A stretch of DNA of 64,000 nucleotides from positions 682,001 to 746,000 of the forward strand of contig NZ_CP098455.1 of assembly GCF_023702635.1 (NCBI RefSeq). Reading direction: 5' to 3'. Below are positions 1 through 8,910 of the stretch, piece after piece; the first letter of the stretch is position 1; each line of letters begins with the position of its first letter. A program made the translations under genes and the position numbers. This DNA is from Spongiibacter taiwanensis (GTDB taxonomy: Bacteria; Pseudomonadota; Gammaproteobacteria; Pseudomonadales; Spongiibacteraceae). The notes below the pieces were generated by a model that saw only the letters and a program-made list of their open reading frames with translations, was not told the origin of the DNA and ran no database searches.

Positions 1-972
1 CCACTCCTGACCACCCCGATAAGCGAACAGCTCGGAGCAGGCCAGCAGAAAAATCCGCCAGCGCTGCAACTGCACTTTGGGATTGGGCGCGTCCCGCAAA
101 ATCTCCAGGGCCTGAGCCTTGTTGTCGTCCAGCAGCGCCAACCAGGCTTCAAGGGTTTTGGAGTAATGAACGCCATTGACCCGCCAGCTGTCGACGATGC
201 GCATGTGATCAGAGAAATGCATCAGGGTGTCAAAGGCCGGCATCTGGCCGCCGCTGAAAAAGTTGTCGGTCATCCAGCCGCCATCGAAGGGATAGTGCAA
301 AAAAGCGTGGCAGAAAATATGCACAAACATCAGCCCTTCCGGTGCTAACCAGCTGGCGCAGTTTTCCAACAGATCCCGATAGTTGCGCACGTGCTCCATC
401 ATCTCGACGGTGACGATCCGATCAAAGCGTTGTTCAAGTTCCAGTTTGGCGATATCGCAGGTGATGACCGAAATATTGCTCAACCCGCGCTCTCGGGCCC
501 GCTGCTCGATAAATTCGCGCTGGCCGTGGGAATTAGAGACGGCAGTGATACTCGAGTTGGGATAATGCTCCGCCGCCCACAGCGTAAAGCTGCCCCAGCC
601 GCAACCCATATCGAGAATGCGCTGACCATCGGCCAGCTGGGCACGCTGGGCGTAGAGCTGCAGCATGGCCTCTTCCGCTTCGGCCAGGTTGGCAGCGCCC
701 TCCCACCAACAACTGCTGTATTTCAGCCGGGGGCCGAGCATGAGTTCGAATAGCGCTGCGGGCACCTCATAATGCTGGGCATTGGCATCGGCGGTATTAA
801 TGGTGATGGCGGACTCGCGCAGGTCCCGACGAAAACGGCGACGTCGGTCTTCGCTCTCCTGCAAATCGCCGCGATGCTCCTCGGCGAGCCGATCAGCGAG
901 TTGTCGACGAATCCCCATTCGCAACAGGGTGTCGGGTACCAGGCCGCGTTCAGCTAGAAATATCGGGTCCAT
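1..972 (-). CDS. CFA-synthase-like SAM-dependent methyltransferase (3' end outside window)
   Basis: 324 codons are visible and the frame stays open to the window edge, so the C-terminus is missing. The protein opens MDPIFLAERGLVPDTLLRMG and carries a class I SAM-binding motif, LDMGCGWGSF, about residues 120-129. This is followed by VEMMEHVRNY and the YPFDGGWMTDNFFSGGQMP segment found in the cyclopropane-fatty-acid synthase superfamily. The segment is closest to the plant coclaurine N-methyltransferase-like branch, because the N-terminal domain is much shorter than in true CFA synthase. The start is supported by GGAGGAG about 7 bases upstream of the ATG. The family transfers methyl or methylene groups from SAM to lipids or small amines; the substrate here is unknown. 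It lies 105 bp downstream of the AMACR-like gene on the same strand, so co-transcription is possible. Confidence 0.85.
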   Translation of the reverse strand, partial: MDPIFLAERGLVPDTLLRMGIRRQLADRLAEEHRGDLQESEDRRRRFRRDLRESAITINTADANAQHYEVPAALFELMLGPRLKYSSCWWEGAANLAEAEEAMLQLYAQRAQLADGQRILDMGCGWGSFTLWAAEHYPNSSITAVSNSHGQREFIEQRARERGLSNISVITCDIAKLELEQRFDRIVTVEMMEHVRNYRDLLENCASWLAPEGLMFVHIFCHAFLHYPFDGGWMTDNFFSGGQMPAFDTLMHFSDHMRIVDSWRVNGVHYSKTLEAWLALLDDNKAQALEILRDAPNPKVQLQRWRIFLLACSELFAYRGGQEW

Positions 973-1077
973 CTCGCAAGCTCCTCCAATTTTTGTTTTA
1001 AGCCAGCTATACGCCGGGGGAGGACTTTCGGAGCATCACCCCAGCAACACACCGGGGTGAATTGACCCAGGGCGGAC

Positions 1078-2220
1078 TTAAGTCAGCACGCCACTGGCCC
1101 GGTAAGACTGCACCTGCTGCTCACTACAGCCTAGCAGTTCGCTGAGCACCCTGTCGGTGTCGCTGCCGGGGCGGGATGCCGGGGTCGGCACCGGCGGCAC
1201 GCTGCGGCTGAACTTTGGCGCCGGTCCCGGTTGCAAATGGCCACCAACCTCGACAAAACTCTGCCGGGCCAAATTGTGGGGGTGATGGGGTGCTTCCGTC
1301 ATGGACAACACCGGCGCAACGCAGGCATCGCAATCTTCCAACAGTTCGCACCACTCGTCCCGGCTGCGGGTTTTGAAGATCTCGGCCAGCCGGTCCTTGA
1401 GTTCGGGCCATTTCTCCTGGTTGTTCTGATCGCCGAAGAGGTCTTCACTCAGGCCCATTTTTTCTTTCAACAGCTGATAGAACTGGGGCTCAATGGGACC
1501 GATGGCCATGTATTTGCCATCGCGGGTTTCGTAGGTGTCGTAGAAGTGAGCGCCGGTGTCCAGAATGTTCACGCCGCGCTCGTCCTTCCAGCCAAAGTTG
1601 GCGTTATTGAAGAAGCTGTACACCATATTCATCAGCGAGGCGGCACCCTCTACCATGGACACATCCACCACCTGTCCCTGGCCGCTGCGACTGGCTTCCA
1701 ACATCGCGGACACAACCCCGAAGGCCAAGTACATACCGCCGCCACCGAAGTCGCCCACCAGATTGATCGCCGGGGTCGGCTTCTCACCTGCCCGGCCGCT
1801 GGCGTGAAGGGCGCCAGACAGCGCAATGTAATTGATGTCGTGTCCGGCCAGATGGGCTTTGGGGCCAGTCTGCCCCCACCCGGTCATGCGCCCGTAGACC
1901 AGTTTGGGATTGCGCGCCTGACACACCTCGGGCCCCAAGCCCAGGCGCTCCATGACCCCGGGGCGAAAGCCTTCGATCAGCGCGTCGGCAGATTCGATCA
2001 ACTGCAAAATCAACGCAATGCCTTCAGGCGACTTCAGGTTCACCGCAATCGACTTTTTGCCCCGCTCGCTAATGGCGTTATCGAAGGGCTTGCCTTCCGA
2101 CACCGTTTTGCGGGTGATGGAGATCACCTCTGCCCCCATATCGGCAAACATCATGCCGGCGAAGGGGGCGGGGCCAAGGCCCTCAAACTCGATAATTCTA
2201 AAACCGTGTAATGGTCCCAT
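1078..2220 (-). CDS. AMACR-like family III CoA-transferase / alpha-methylacyl-CoA racemase
   Basis: 380 residues, the usual length for alpha-methylacyl-CoA racemases. The family III CoA-transferase fold is recognisable from the start ([28 protein letters not shown]). The residues expected for the racemase site are present: His in [14 protein letters not shown], Asp in [13 protein letters not shown], and Glu in the [11 protein letters not shown] stretch. Racemases of this family convert the (R)- and (S)-2-methylacyl-CoA forms so that branched fatty acids can enter beta-oxidation. A Shine-Dalgarno AAAGGA precedes the ATG. A TetR gene lies upstream on the same strand and may control it. CoA-transferase activity cannot be excluded, but the His/Asp/Glu set favours racemase. 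Confidence 0.85.
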   Translation of the reverse strand: MGPLHGFRIIEFEGLGPAPFAGMMFADMGAEVISITRKTVSEGKPFDNAISERGKKSIAVNLKSPEGIALILQLIESADALIEGFRPGVMERLGLGPEVCQARNPKLVYGRMTGWGQTGPKAHLAGHDINYIALSGALHASGRAGEKPTPAINLVGDFGGGGMYLAFGVVSAMLEASRSGQGQVVDVSMVEGAASLMNMVYSFFNNANFGWKDERGVNILDTGAHFYDTYETRDGKYMAIGPIEPQFYQLLKEKMGLSEDLFGDQNNQEKWPELKDRLAEIFKTRSRDEWCELLEDCDACVAPVLSMTEAPHHPHNLARQSFVEVGGHLQPGPAPKFSRSVPPVPTPASRPGSDTDRVLSELLGCSEQQVQSYRASGVLT

Positions 2221-2468
2221 GGGCTATTTTTCCTTTTATCTGTTGTTTTATCCCGGGAGGGGCAGTACATCTTCCCAGCGCCACCGCCCGAGTTTGCTTA
2301 CAAGCAGCGAGGAGTTTGCGCAATTGTCGGTGAAGGGACAAGTCCAGAGATGCCAACACAGATTGCAAAGGGCCAGCGCCGCGACCTTTCCGGTTGGCGA
2401 AGCACCACAGGAATACGGCGGACGAGGCCACTAGCCGGCAACAATACCCGCCGCCGCGCAGGGTGTGG
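2221..2468. other. Intergenic between TetR and the AMACR-like gene
   Basis: No convincing coding sequence or structured element was seen in this 248-bp stretch. A short minus-strand frame exists but has no recognisable protein and no clear ribosome site. It probably holds the promoter of the AMACR-like gene. Confidence 0.4.
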
Positions 2469-3044
2469 TTAGCGCCGGATGGTGCTGGTCAGGGTTTGAA
2501 CAAAGTGAAGGGCCTCCGAGCCGAGGTCATCCCCGGCGGGCTTCTCACCAGCCATCACATTGCGCAATGAATCATGCATTGCCGCGCCCAGTAGCATCGC
2601 TGCCATCCAGGCCGCGGATTCCTGTCCGGCATCGATTGGGAGCAAGCGACGGCGAGTCAACGCCAGGGTTAATGCCGCGTGGGGATCAAAATTGCCCAGG
2701 CGCTTCACTTTTTCCGCATCGGCCGACATGCCGAGCAGAGTTGAAAACAGGGGGATCACTTCCAGGTAGTACAGGCGGGCCTGGGTATGCAGCGCCTCCA
2801 GCCAGGGACGGGTTTCGATTGAGCGGTCGTCAATGACCTTGCGCAACTGGTGAACGGCAGGGATACGCTCGTCCACCAGGCTGCGGAACAAGCCCGCTTT
2901 GTCGACAAAATTATTGAATACACTCGCCTCGGTGGTGCCAGCCTCTTGGGCCACATTGCGCGTGGTGAGCGCACGCACACCTTCCCGCTGAAGTAACTGC
3001 TGGGCCGCATCAAGAATACGTTCTCGAACCCTTGGCCGCGCCAT
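2469..3044 (-). CDS. TetR/AcrR family transcriptional regulator
   Basis: 191 residues. The N-terminal 50 residues form a classic TetR helix-turn-helix (RERILDAAQQLLQREGVRALTTRNVAQEAGTTEASVFNNFVDKAGLF). The rest is an alpha-helical ligand-binding domain with no family-level match I recognise. GGGAGAAAGG lies just upstream of the ATG. A perfect 8-2-8 palindrome sits 14 bp upstream of the start and is a strong candidate autoregulatory operator. The neighbouring AMACR-like gene, 249 bp downstream on the same strand, is the likeliest co-regulated target (inference). The ligand may be an acyl-CoA. Confidence 0.9.
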   Translation of the reverse strand: MARPRVRERILDAAQQLLQREGVRALTTRNVAQEAGTTEASVFNNFVDKAGLFRSLVDERIPAVHQLRKVIDDRSIETRPWLEALHTQARLYYLEVIPLFSTLLGMSADAEKVKRLGNFDPHAALTLALTRRRLLPIDAGQESAAWMAAMLLGAAMHDSLRNVMAGEKPAGDDLGSEALHFVQTLTSTIRR

Positions 3045-3057
3045 ACCTTTCTCCCCG

Positions 3058-3075
3058 TTGATTTTGGAAAATCAA
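3058..3075. promoter_or_regulatory. Perfect palindrome, probable TetR operator
   Basis: TTGATTTT-GG-AAAATCAA is an 18-bp inverted repeat with perfect 8-bp arms and a 2-bp centre. It ends 14 bp before the start codon of the TetR gene. Size, symmetry and position fit a TetR dimer site that would block its own transcription. Binding is inferred. Confidence 0.65.
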
Positions 3076-3374
3076 AATTTGGGAACTCAGAACCGTCCCT
3101 GATCGCGCCGCCTTGCGCAGCGCACTACCACAATTCGCTAGTCATCCCTTACGCGTCGCCAGGTGGCCATAAACACTATCCCGACAAATCTGACGCCAGC
3201 GCTGAACCACTACTATGACGTTATTTTTGATAGCTGTGTCACCTTCAGGCTGATTTTTTGGAGTAGATCACACAGGCCACCAGAAAATCCCCCCTCCACA
3301 ACCATCACCGAGTGGCGACCGTTCACCGCCATAGTCCGCGAGGTAGATGACAGATAAAACTGGCAATATGAACA
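3076..3374. other. Divergent intergenic region, TetR / mlaA
   Basis: Apart from the palindrome described separately, no gene or repeat was seen. It must contain the promoter of the mlaA-RND operon, but no convincing -35/-10 pair was identified. Confidence 0.4.
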
Positions 3375-4397
3375 ATGAACAAACGTCGACTGCCACCTTC
3401 TAAGCCTCAGCAATACAACAAAAACCGGATGATGGACGCAACTATGGGACAACCGGCAAAGCAGGACTTGCCCGGGGCAACCGGCGACACACCACCCCGG
3501 CCCCGTCTGGCGCGGGCACTGCGCCCCCTTGTTCGCCTGGCGAAAATTGGGGTAAATCTCGCGGTGATCGGTGCGCTGCTGATTCTGGCAGCATGCAGCA
3601 GTACGCCAGAGGACGACGCAAAAGCCCGCAGTGAGGACGTAGCGGCCGAATACAGTCAGGCCAATGTCTTGCCACCAGAGCAGGCCACCGTGGTCGCCTA
3701 CCCGGACAAAGAAGAAGAGATAGACGATCCGCTGATCGGCTTTAACCGGGCTATGTTTGCCTTCAACGATGTCAGCTATCGCTATGTGATGATCCCGATT
3801 GCCAAGGCCTACAATCACACCCTGCCCCAGCCAGTGCGCAGCGGCGTGTCCAATTTCTTTGCCAACATCAAATCGCCCATCTCCATTATCAACCATCTGT
3901 TGCAAGGCGAAGGCAGCAAGGCGGGCAACACCAGCCTGCGGTTTTTGATCAATACCACCGTTGGCATTGTCGGCATTTTCGACCCCGCTGAAGATTGGTG
4001 GGAAATTGAAGAGGACAACACCGGCTTTGCCGACACCCTGGAGCGACATGGCACCGGTCAGGGCGTATTTGTGGTACTGCCCTTTCTCGGTCCCTCAGAC
4101 CTACGTGGCAGCACCGGCCTGGTTGCAGATTACTTTCTCAACCCCATCCCCTACCTCACCGAGCAGCCCGAAACCGCGATCATCATGGCAACCGATGCCA
4201 TGCAAAACTTTTCTGACAAAGCCGAAGCCTACGAAAAAATCCGCGCCGAGGCAGAGGACCCCTATGTGTTTTTCCGCAATATGTATTTGCAGGGAAAACA
4301 GCGCGACAAGCAATTTCCCGCGATTGGCACTCGCAAAAAAGGCGATAGCGCCGGCCGGGACGACACCGAGCACACACCAAGGGAAGTCGCGCAGTGA
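3375..4397 (+). CDS. mlaA: MlaA/VacJ family lipoprotein
   Basis: 340 residues. A hydrophobic stretch ends in the lipobox LILAAC (Cys about residue 74), followed by a mature domain with MlaA hallmarks: DPLIGFNRAMFAFND, then RSGVSNFFANIKSPISIINHLLQGE, then NTTVGIVGIFDPA. MlaA is an outer-membrane lipoprotein that extracts mislocalised phospholipids from the outer leaflet for retrograde transport. The start is uncertain: the long frame gives about 50 residues before the signal segment, and an in-frame ATG at 3444 gives a shorter N-terminus. Its stop overlaps the start of the following RND gene, so the two are translationally coupled. The C-terminal 20 residues are charged and probably disordered. 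Confidence 0.9.
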   Translation: MNKRRLPPSKPQQYNKNRMMDATMGQPAKQDLPGATGDTPPRPRLARALRPLVRLAKIGVNLAVIGALLILAACSSTPEDDAKARSEDVAAEYSQANVLPPEQATVVAYPDKEEEIDDPLIGFNRAMFAFNDVSYRYVMIPIAKAYNHTLPQPVRSGVSNFFANIKSPISIINHLLQGEGSKAGNTSLRFLINTTVGIVGIFDPAEDWWEIEEDNTGFADTLERHGTGQGVFVVLPFLGPSDLRGSTGLVADYFLNPIPYLTEQPETAIIMATDAMQNFSDKAEAYEKIRAEAEDPYVFFRNMYLQGKQRDKQFPAIGTRKKGDSAGRDDTEHTPREVAQ

Positions 4398-6790
4398 AGT
4401 GGCTACTGAACCACCCCAAATTATGGGTCTTTATAATGCTGGTGCTCACGGTGGTGCTGGCCGATCAGAGCCGCCGGTTTGAAATTAACGCCTCGGCCGA
4501 CACCCTGATATCTGAGGGAAATCGCGACTTCATTCGCAGCCAGAAGATCACTCAAAAATTTTCCCCGGAAGAGTTTTTGATCCTGGCCTACCAGCCAAAA
4601 GACGGCGATATTTTCTCGCGCCAAAGCCAGCGGGATGTCGCCGACATCAGCCGCCAAATCCGCGCCCTGCAACGGGTGCAATCAGTGCGCTCCATTCTGT
4701 CGGTGCCGCTGCTGCAGGCCGGCGAACAAGCCCTCAGCAGTGACACGCAACCGGATCAACTGACCCAGAGCAAACTCAACTTACCGCCCGCCCGTCTTCG
4801 GGCCATTTTTAAGGGCCACCCGGTTTACGAAGGTCTGTTGATTAATCCCGAGCAGACCATCAGCGGCATCCAGGTATTATTCAAGGCCGACCCTGAACTC
4901 AACCGAGTGCAGCGCGAATCACTCGCCCTGCAAGAGCAGCGCCTTGAAGGCGAGCTGACTCACGAGCAAAAAATCCAACTGCAGACCCTGGCCCTGAAGC
5001 AGTCGCGACTGGAGAAGACCCTGCGCGAACAGCGCGATAAAGAAATTGATGAGATCCGCGACATCATTGCTGGCTATGGTAGCCGCGCCGAAATATACAT
5101 GGGCGGCCCCCATGTACTGGCATACCAGTTAATCAATATCGTTCAGAAAGACCTGAGCCTGTTCGGTACGGCAATCGCCCTGGTAATCGCCGCCTTAATC
5201 ATGCTGATTTTCAAGCGCTGGCGTTGGCTGCTCATTACCGCCTGCTGCTGCAGTGCCAGTGTGCTGATCACCACGGGCTGCTTTGCCCTGGCCGGGCTGA
5301 AAGCGACGGTGATCTCCGCCAATTTTATCGCCCTGTTGCTGATACTCACTCTGGCAATTGTCATTCACCTCATTGTGCAATACCGGGAGGAGCTGGCAGC
5401 CGACACCGAAGCAAGCCAGTACGTGCTGGTCCAACGCACCCTGAAAAACAAACTGGCACCCTGCTTTTTTGCCGGGTTGACCACCTCAGTGGGTTTTGCC
5501 TCATTGCTGTTGAGTGACATCAAGCCCGTCTCGTCCTTCGGCTTGATGATGATGCTGGCAATGGTCATTACCCTGGTCAGCACCTTATTGCTGCTGCCCT
5601 CTCTGCTGATGCTGTTCCCCCGAGAGCAGTCGCGGGAATCCAGTCACTGGAGCCGGCGCCCCCTTACTGCCAGCGGCCGACTTAGCCTGCGCCGCAGCAC
5701 GCCTGTTATCCTCTTCGGCGCCCTTCTCCTCGCCCTGAGTGTGGTTGGCAGTTTGCGCTTGAGCGTTGAAAACAGCTTTATCAATTACTTCAAAAAAGAC
5801 ACCGATGTCTATCGCGAGCTGGCTTTCATCGATCAGCATTTTGGCGGCTCGACTCCGCTGGATATTGTGTACCGCCCGGAGCGGCCAGCGGGACAACCCT
5901 CCCAACTCCCCCTGCGCGCCATTGAAGTACAAAACACCCATCGCATTCAGGATATGCTCGACGCGCAGACTGGCATGGGCACCACCTTATCGGTGGTCAA
6001 TTTCACCAAGCTGGCCAAGCAACTCAACGGCAACCGCCCCCTCACCGAGTACGAACTGGCCGCGGTGTACTGGACCCTCGACAAATCGATCCGCAAGGAC
6101 CTGCTCGGCAGTTTGTTTCTGCCTGACCCCGCCGAGCTGCGCATCAGTGCGCGGGTAAAGGACAGCACCGAAGGGCTGAACCGCAAGCAGCTGCTCGCCG
6201 ATATTCGCCAGGGCATGGCAGAACTCGGCATCACCGAACAGCACTATCAAATCAGCAATCTATTTGTGCTGTATCAATCCATGCTGGAGCGGCTGTTCGC
6301 CTCGCAAATACTTACTCTGGGCGCCGTATTCGCGGTGTTGACCCTGGTCTTCTGGTTGGTATTTCGCTCCCTGCGCATCGCCCTGTTAGCTATGGTGCCG
6401 AATATGGTGGCGTCCCTGAGCATACTTGGTCTGATGGGCTGGCTGGGCATTCCGCTGGACTTTATGACCATGACCATTGCGGCCATCGCCATGGGTATTG
6501 CCGTGGATGACACCATCCACTACACCCATCGCTTTCTGGAAGAGCGCCGCCAACATTCTGTCGAGACGGCCATCGAGAACACCCATCAAAGCGTCGGCTA
6601 TGCCCTTCTGTACACCTCCACCATCATCGCCTTGGGCTTTGCCCTGTTGATGGGCTCAGACTTTATCCCCAGCGTGATGTTTGGCTTGCTCACGGCGGCA
6701 GCGGTGATCATTGCCCTGATCGCTGACCTCACCCTGCTGCCCGCCCTGCTATCCCGCTTCGCCCCAAAAGGAAAACACGCGCCAGCTTGA
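4394..6790 (+). CDS. RND superfamily (HAE3/MMPL-type) exporter
   Basis: 798 residues beginning at a GTG that overlaps the mlaA stop (GTGA). The architecture is a duplicated RND permease: a first transmembrane helix, a periplasmic loop of about 220 residues, five helices (about residues 255-410), a second helix (about 435-455), a second periplasmic loop, and a final helix bundle from about 635. The sterol-sensing-like segment and MGIAVDDTIHYTHRF fit the HAE3/MMPL exporters, which include the hopanoid transporter HpnN. The mlaA overlap implies lipid movement between inner and outer membranes. The substrate is unknown; drug efflux is less likely, because no membrane-fusion protein or outer-membrane channel gene is adjacent. 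Confidence 0.88.
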   Translation: MKWLLNHPKLWVFIMLVLTVVLADQSRRFEINASADTLISEGNRDFIRSQKITQKFSPEEFLILAYQPKDGDIFSRQSQRDVADISRQIRALQRVQSVRSILSVPLLQAGEQALSSDTQPDQLTQSKLNLPPARLRAIFKGHPVYEGLLINPEQTISGIQVLFKADPELNRVQRESLALQEQRLEGELTHEQKIQLQTLALKQSRLEKTLREQRDKEIDEIRDIIAGYGSRAEIYMGGPHVLAYQLINIVQKDLSLFGTAIALVIAALIMLIFKRWRWLLITACCCSASVLITTGCFALAGLKATVISANFIALLLILTLAIVIHLIVQYREELAADTEASQYVLVQRTLKNKLAPCFFAGLTTSVGFASLLLSDIKPVSSFGLMMMLAMVITLVSTLLLLPSLLMLFPREQSRESSHWSRRPLTASGRLSLRRSTPVILFGALLLALSVVGSLRLSVENSFINYFKKDTDVYRELAFIDQHFGGSTPLDIVYRPERPAGQPSQLPLRAIEVQNTHRIQDMLDAQTGMGTTLSVVNFTKLAKQLNGNRPLTEYELAAVYWTLDKSIRKDLLGSLFLPDPAELRISARVKDSTEGLNRKQLLADIRQGMAELGITEQHYQISNLFVLYQSMLERLFASQILTLGAVFAVLTLVFWLVFRSLRIALLAMVPNMVASLSILGLMGWLGIPLDFMTMTIAAIAMGIAVDDTIHYTHRFLEERRQHSVETAIENTHQSVGYALLYTSTIIALGFALLMGSDFIPSVMFGLLTAAAVIIALIADLTLLPALLSRFAPKGKHAPA

Positions 6791-6839
6791 TGGTTAGTTC
6801 CAGATCCGGCACCGGCCCCTGACCGTTGCTCATCCGCCG

Positions 6840-6869
6840 TTGGCAGTGCAGGAAAGCAGGGGTTACACT
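6840..6869 (+). promoter_or_regulatory. Candidate sigma70 promoter
   Basis: TTGGCA at 6840-6845 and TACACT at 6864-6869 are separated by 18 bp and point toward the small membrane-protein gene that starts at 6962. Prediction by eye only. Confidence 0.4.
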
Positions 6870-6961
6870 GCCCTTGGCGCGATAATTCGGTCGCGCTGCT
6901 CAACTGGCCGCGTGAATTCAAGACAAGGACAGCGTCGGCAATAGACTATGGGGACAGCGCC

Positions 6962-7279
6962 GTGTCACTACTCATCGTTCTTCCTGCCCTGGCTGTGGCC
7001 ATCCATATTTTGCTTGCCATTATTTTCTGGCGCAGCAAACCCGGGCGGCGCCTGCTGATTGCCCTACTGCTGATTGCGGTTTCTTATCCAGTGCAAATGT
7101 TTGGTGTGGTCGCGGGCTTGAGTGGTGAGACGCTGGTGGCCGGTCTGGTTCGTTTGTGTCTGTTTGCACCCGCGCTCTTCAGCGTGTTGAGTTTTCTGGT
7201 TTACGTACCAGCGCTGACCCGCAAGCCAGAGGCAACGCCACCCGCTGCAGGCGCTAGTCCTCGAGTTGAAGCGGAATAA
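6962..7279 (+). CDS. Small hydrophobic membrane protein of unknown function
   Basis: 105 residues from a GTG start preceded by GGGGACA. Three probable membrane segments are visible: about residues 2-22, 29-52 and 58-82. A short Pro/Ala-rich tail follows (ATPPAAGASPRVEAE). I do not recognise the family. The 3' end overlaps the convergent MOSC gene by 26 bp. It stands alone between the RND gene and MOSC, with its own candidate promoter. No function is proposed. Confidence 0.6.
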   Translation: MSLLIVLPALAVAIHILLAIIFWRSKPGRRLLIALLLIAVSYPVQMFGVVAGLSGETLVAGLVRLCLFAPALFSVLSFLVYVPALTRKPEATPPAAGASPRVEAE

Positions 7280-7811
7280 CCTTGTCGCCGCGGGTAATCT
7301 CGCCGCTGACCAGGACCGTGGCGCACAAGCCTCCCAAACCCATCATGGCCGCGAAGCCCCCCACGCCCAGCGCACTTTCCATACGCGAACAGGGGTGACA
7401 ATAAGCCGTCGCCTCAAACACCGCCTCGCCAATGCAAAACTTGCGATAGCGCAGCGCGTTGAGGTTAATCCCGGACACCACCAGATTGCGCCTGAGTAGC
7501 GCGGGTTCAATTGCTGAAATTAAGGCATCTCCGGTGTTCGGTTCCGCCAGCGCCAACGAGGTTTGCGGCCGACTTGCCGCCATATGCTGGGCGATGCATT
7601 GGATAAATTCCCGGCTGATCAGGGTCACCTGTCGAGCTGAGCCACTGCGCCCGGCCATACGCCGGTCACCCTCCAAGCCCATCCCCGCAACGGCCCGGCA
7701 GTGCTCCACGGTTGTCATTGGCTGTTTGCGGGCCGGGCGCAGGCCGATCCAAAGAAGTTCGCCGTCGGGCAGATTTTCAAGGTATTTATCCGTCAGGCGG
7801 GGACGAACCAT
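7254..7811 (-). CDS. MOSC domain protein
   Basis: 185 residues when started at MVRPRLTDKYL. That ATG has AGGAGA about 8 bases upstream; the frame is open further 5' but the extra residues look non-coding. MOSC features are GRSGSARQVTLISREF, then LRRNLVVSGINLNALRYRKFCIGEAVFEATAYCHPCSRME, which includes the conserved cysteine of the CHPC motif. MOSC proteins are beta-barrels related to the molybdenum cofactor sulfurase C-terminus and are thought to handle sulfur carried on a cysteine. The gene follows the DUF1223 gene on the same strand with a 92-bp gap. Confidence 0.88.
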   Translation of the reverse strand: MVRPRLTDKYLENLPDGELLWIGLRPARKQPMTTVEHCRAVAGMGLEGDRRMAGRSGSARQVTLISREFIQCIAQHMAASRPQTSLALAEPNTGDALISAIEPALLRRNLVVSGINLNALRYRKFCIGEAVFEATAYCHPCSRMESALGVGGFAAMMGLGGLCATVLVSGEITRGDKVIPLQLED

Positions 7812-7903
7812 CGAACATCTTCTCCTGCTGGCCATGGGCATCGACGTTGCAGTCTTCGTTGTTTGTTTGCGATAGGGCGCGGCACTCAACGTTTGCCGTC
7901 CGA

Positions 7904-8731
7904 TCACGGCGCCATATAGCCCGCCGCTGCCTGAATAATTCGCTGGGATGTGAGTGGCGACAGCCACACCGCCAGCACCGAGCGGCGCTGCCCAACAGCG
8001 GGAATGTCAGGCGCGGCGATCTGTGCCGCGTAGCCATTGCCTTTACGTGAGATAACATGACGCTGATGACTTAACACCACAAAATCGTGGCGCAGGGTTC
8101 TGCCGCGATTCTCTCCCGCTTGCACCTCGGTTTCCAGGCCCATGCCCAACACAGCCACATTCACGGCCAGGCGTTCATAAGCCGCCTTTTCGGTATCAAA
8201 ACGCAGCGCCAATGGCTGGGTTTTGTCGGGCCAGCTAACGTGCAGAATACCAGGGCTGCCCTCGGTGGCGGGCAACCCAAGCTGCTGGCCAAACCACCCC
8301 CGCCACTCCTGACTGTTCACGACAAAGCCGGGGGTGTAGGGCTGGGACACTCGCCGCTCCGACACCCAATCCCGCTGCCGCTTTGAATAGGCGGGTTTGG
8401 CGAAGGGATCAGACCAACCGAGCATATCCCAGTAGTCAACATGAAAGGCCAGGGGTAGCAGCGATTCAAACAATCGCGGATCTTGTTTGAAGGACGCCAA
8501 CCAGGCATCTGCCGGTGGACAACTGCTGCACCCCTCCGAGGTGTACAGCTCCACTACCAGCATGGGTGTGGCGGGACTTTTCAGCTCGAGCGCCAACACT
8601 GGTGATACCAGCACACTGGCAAACAGGCCAATCAATAAAGTTCTGCGCAATGGGGAACTCGGCTGCCGACTGCCATTTGCTCGGCGCGCTTTAATGCGCA
8701 TCGTTTGCGCTATCCTGCTGCTGTACTTCAC
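7904..8731 (-). CDS. DUF1223 secreted thioredoxin-like protein
   Basis: 275 residues from a GTG preceded by GGAGGCGGG; an in-frame ATG at 8701 is an alternative. A signal-like segment (TLLIGLFASVLVSPVLA) ends near residue 47. The mature part begins with VVELYTSEGCSSCPPADAWL, the CxxC-bearing thioredoxin-like motif that defines DUF1223, and continues with AFHVDYWDMLGWSDPFA. The protein is probably periplasmic. The family has been linked loosely to redox and stress; no reaction is established. A MOSC gene lies just downstream on the same strand. Confidence 0.85.
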   Translation of the reverse strand: MKYSSRIAQTMRIKARRANGSRQPSSPLRRTLLIGLFASVLVSPVLALELKSPATPMLVVELYTSEGCSSCPPADAWLASFKQDPRLFESLLPLAFHVDYWDMLGWSDPFAKPAYSKRQRDWVSERRVSQPYTPGFVVNSQEWRGWFGQQLGLPATEGSPGILHVSWPDKTQPLALRFDTEKAAYERLAVNVAVLGMGLETEVQAGENRGRTLRHDFVVLSHQRHVISRKGNGYAAQIAAPDIPAVGQRRSVLAVWLSPLTSQRIIQAAAGYMAP

Positions 8732-8856
8732 CCCGCCTCCACATAACTCCGCCGCTTTTCATCCCCGCTTTTCATCCCCCGTGTTTCGCACTACCCAGCG
8801 CAGCGCCGCCGCGTATGGGCAACATCGCCGAGCGTGTCGAATTACAAACGCTGAGA

Positions 8857-8891
8857 CGAAAACGCCCCGAGTTTGTTACAAACCCGGGGCG
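8857..8891 (-). terminator. Rho-independent terminator after dps
   Basis: A 12-bp stem (arms 8863-8874 and 8880-8891, one G-U-type mismatch, 5-base loop) is followed on the minus strand by TTTTCGT. It lies 19 bp beyond the dps stop codon. Confidence 0.75.
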
Positions 8892-8910
8892 CTCGACAGC
8901 CGCTTGGCAA

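Noticed and set aside
1037-1059. CACCCC/GGGGTG hairpin between the first two genes as a terminator
   Set aside because: Only a 6-bp stem and no T tract on either strand.
1231-2211. A 326-residue plus-strand open frame opposite the AMACR-like gene
   Set aside because: Shadow of a GC-rich gene: the minus-strand protein has a clear family and catalytic residues, and the plus-strand translation does not.
3213-4049. 278-residue minus-strand frame over mlaA
   Set aside because: Overlaps the well-supported MlaA gene on the other strand and has no recognisable protein content.
7812-7967. N-terminal extension of the MOSC gene
   Set aside because: A good ribosome site lies directly before the ATG at 7811, and the extension overlaps the end of the DUF1223 gene.
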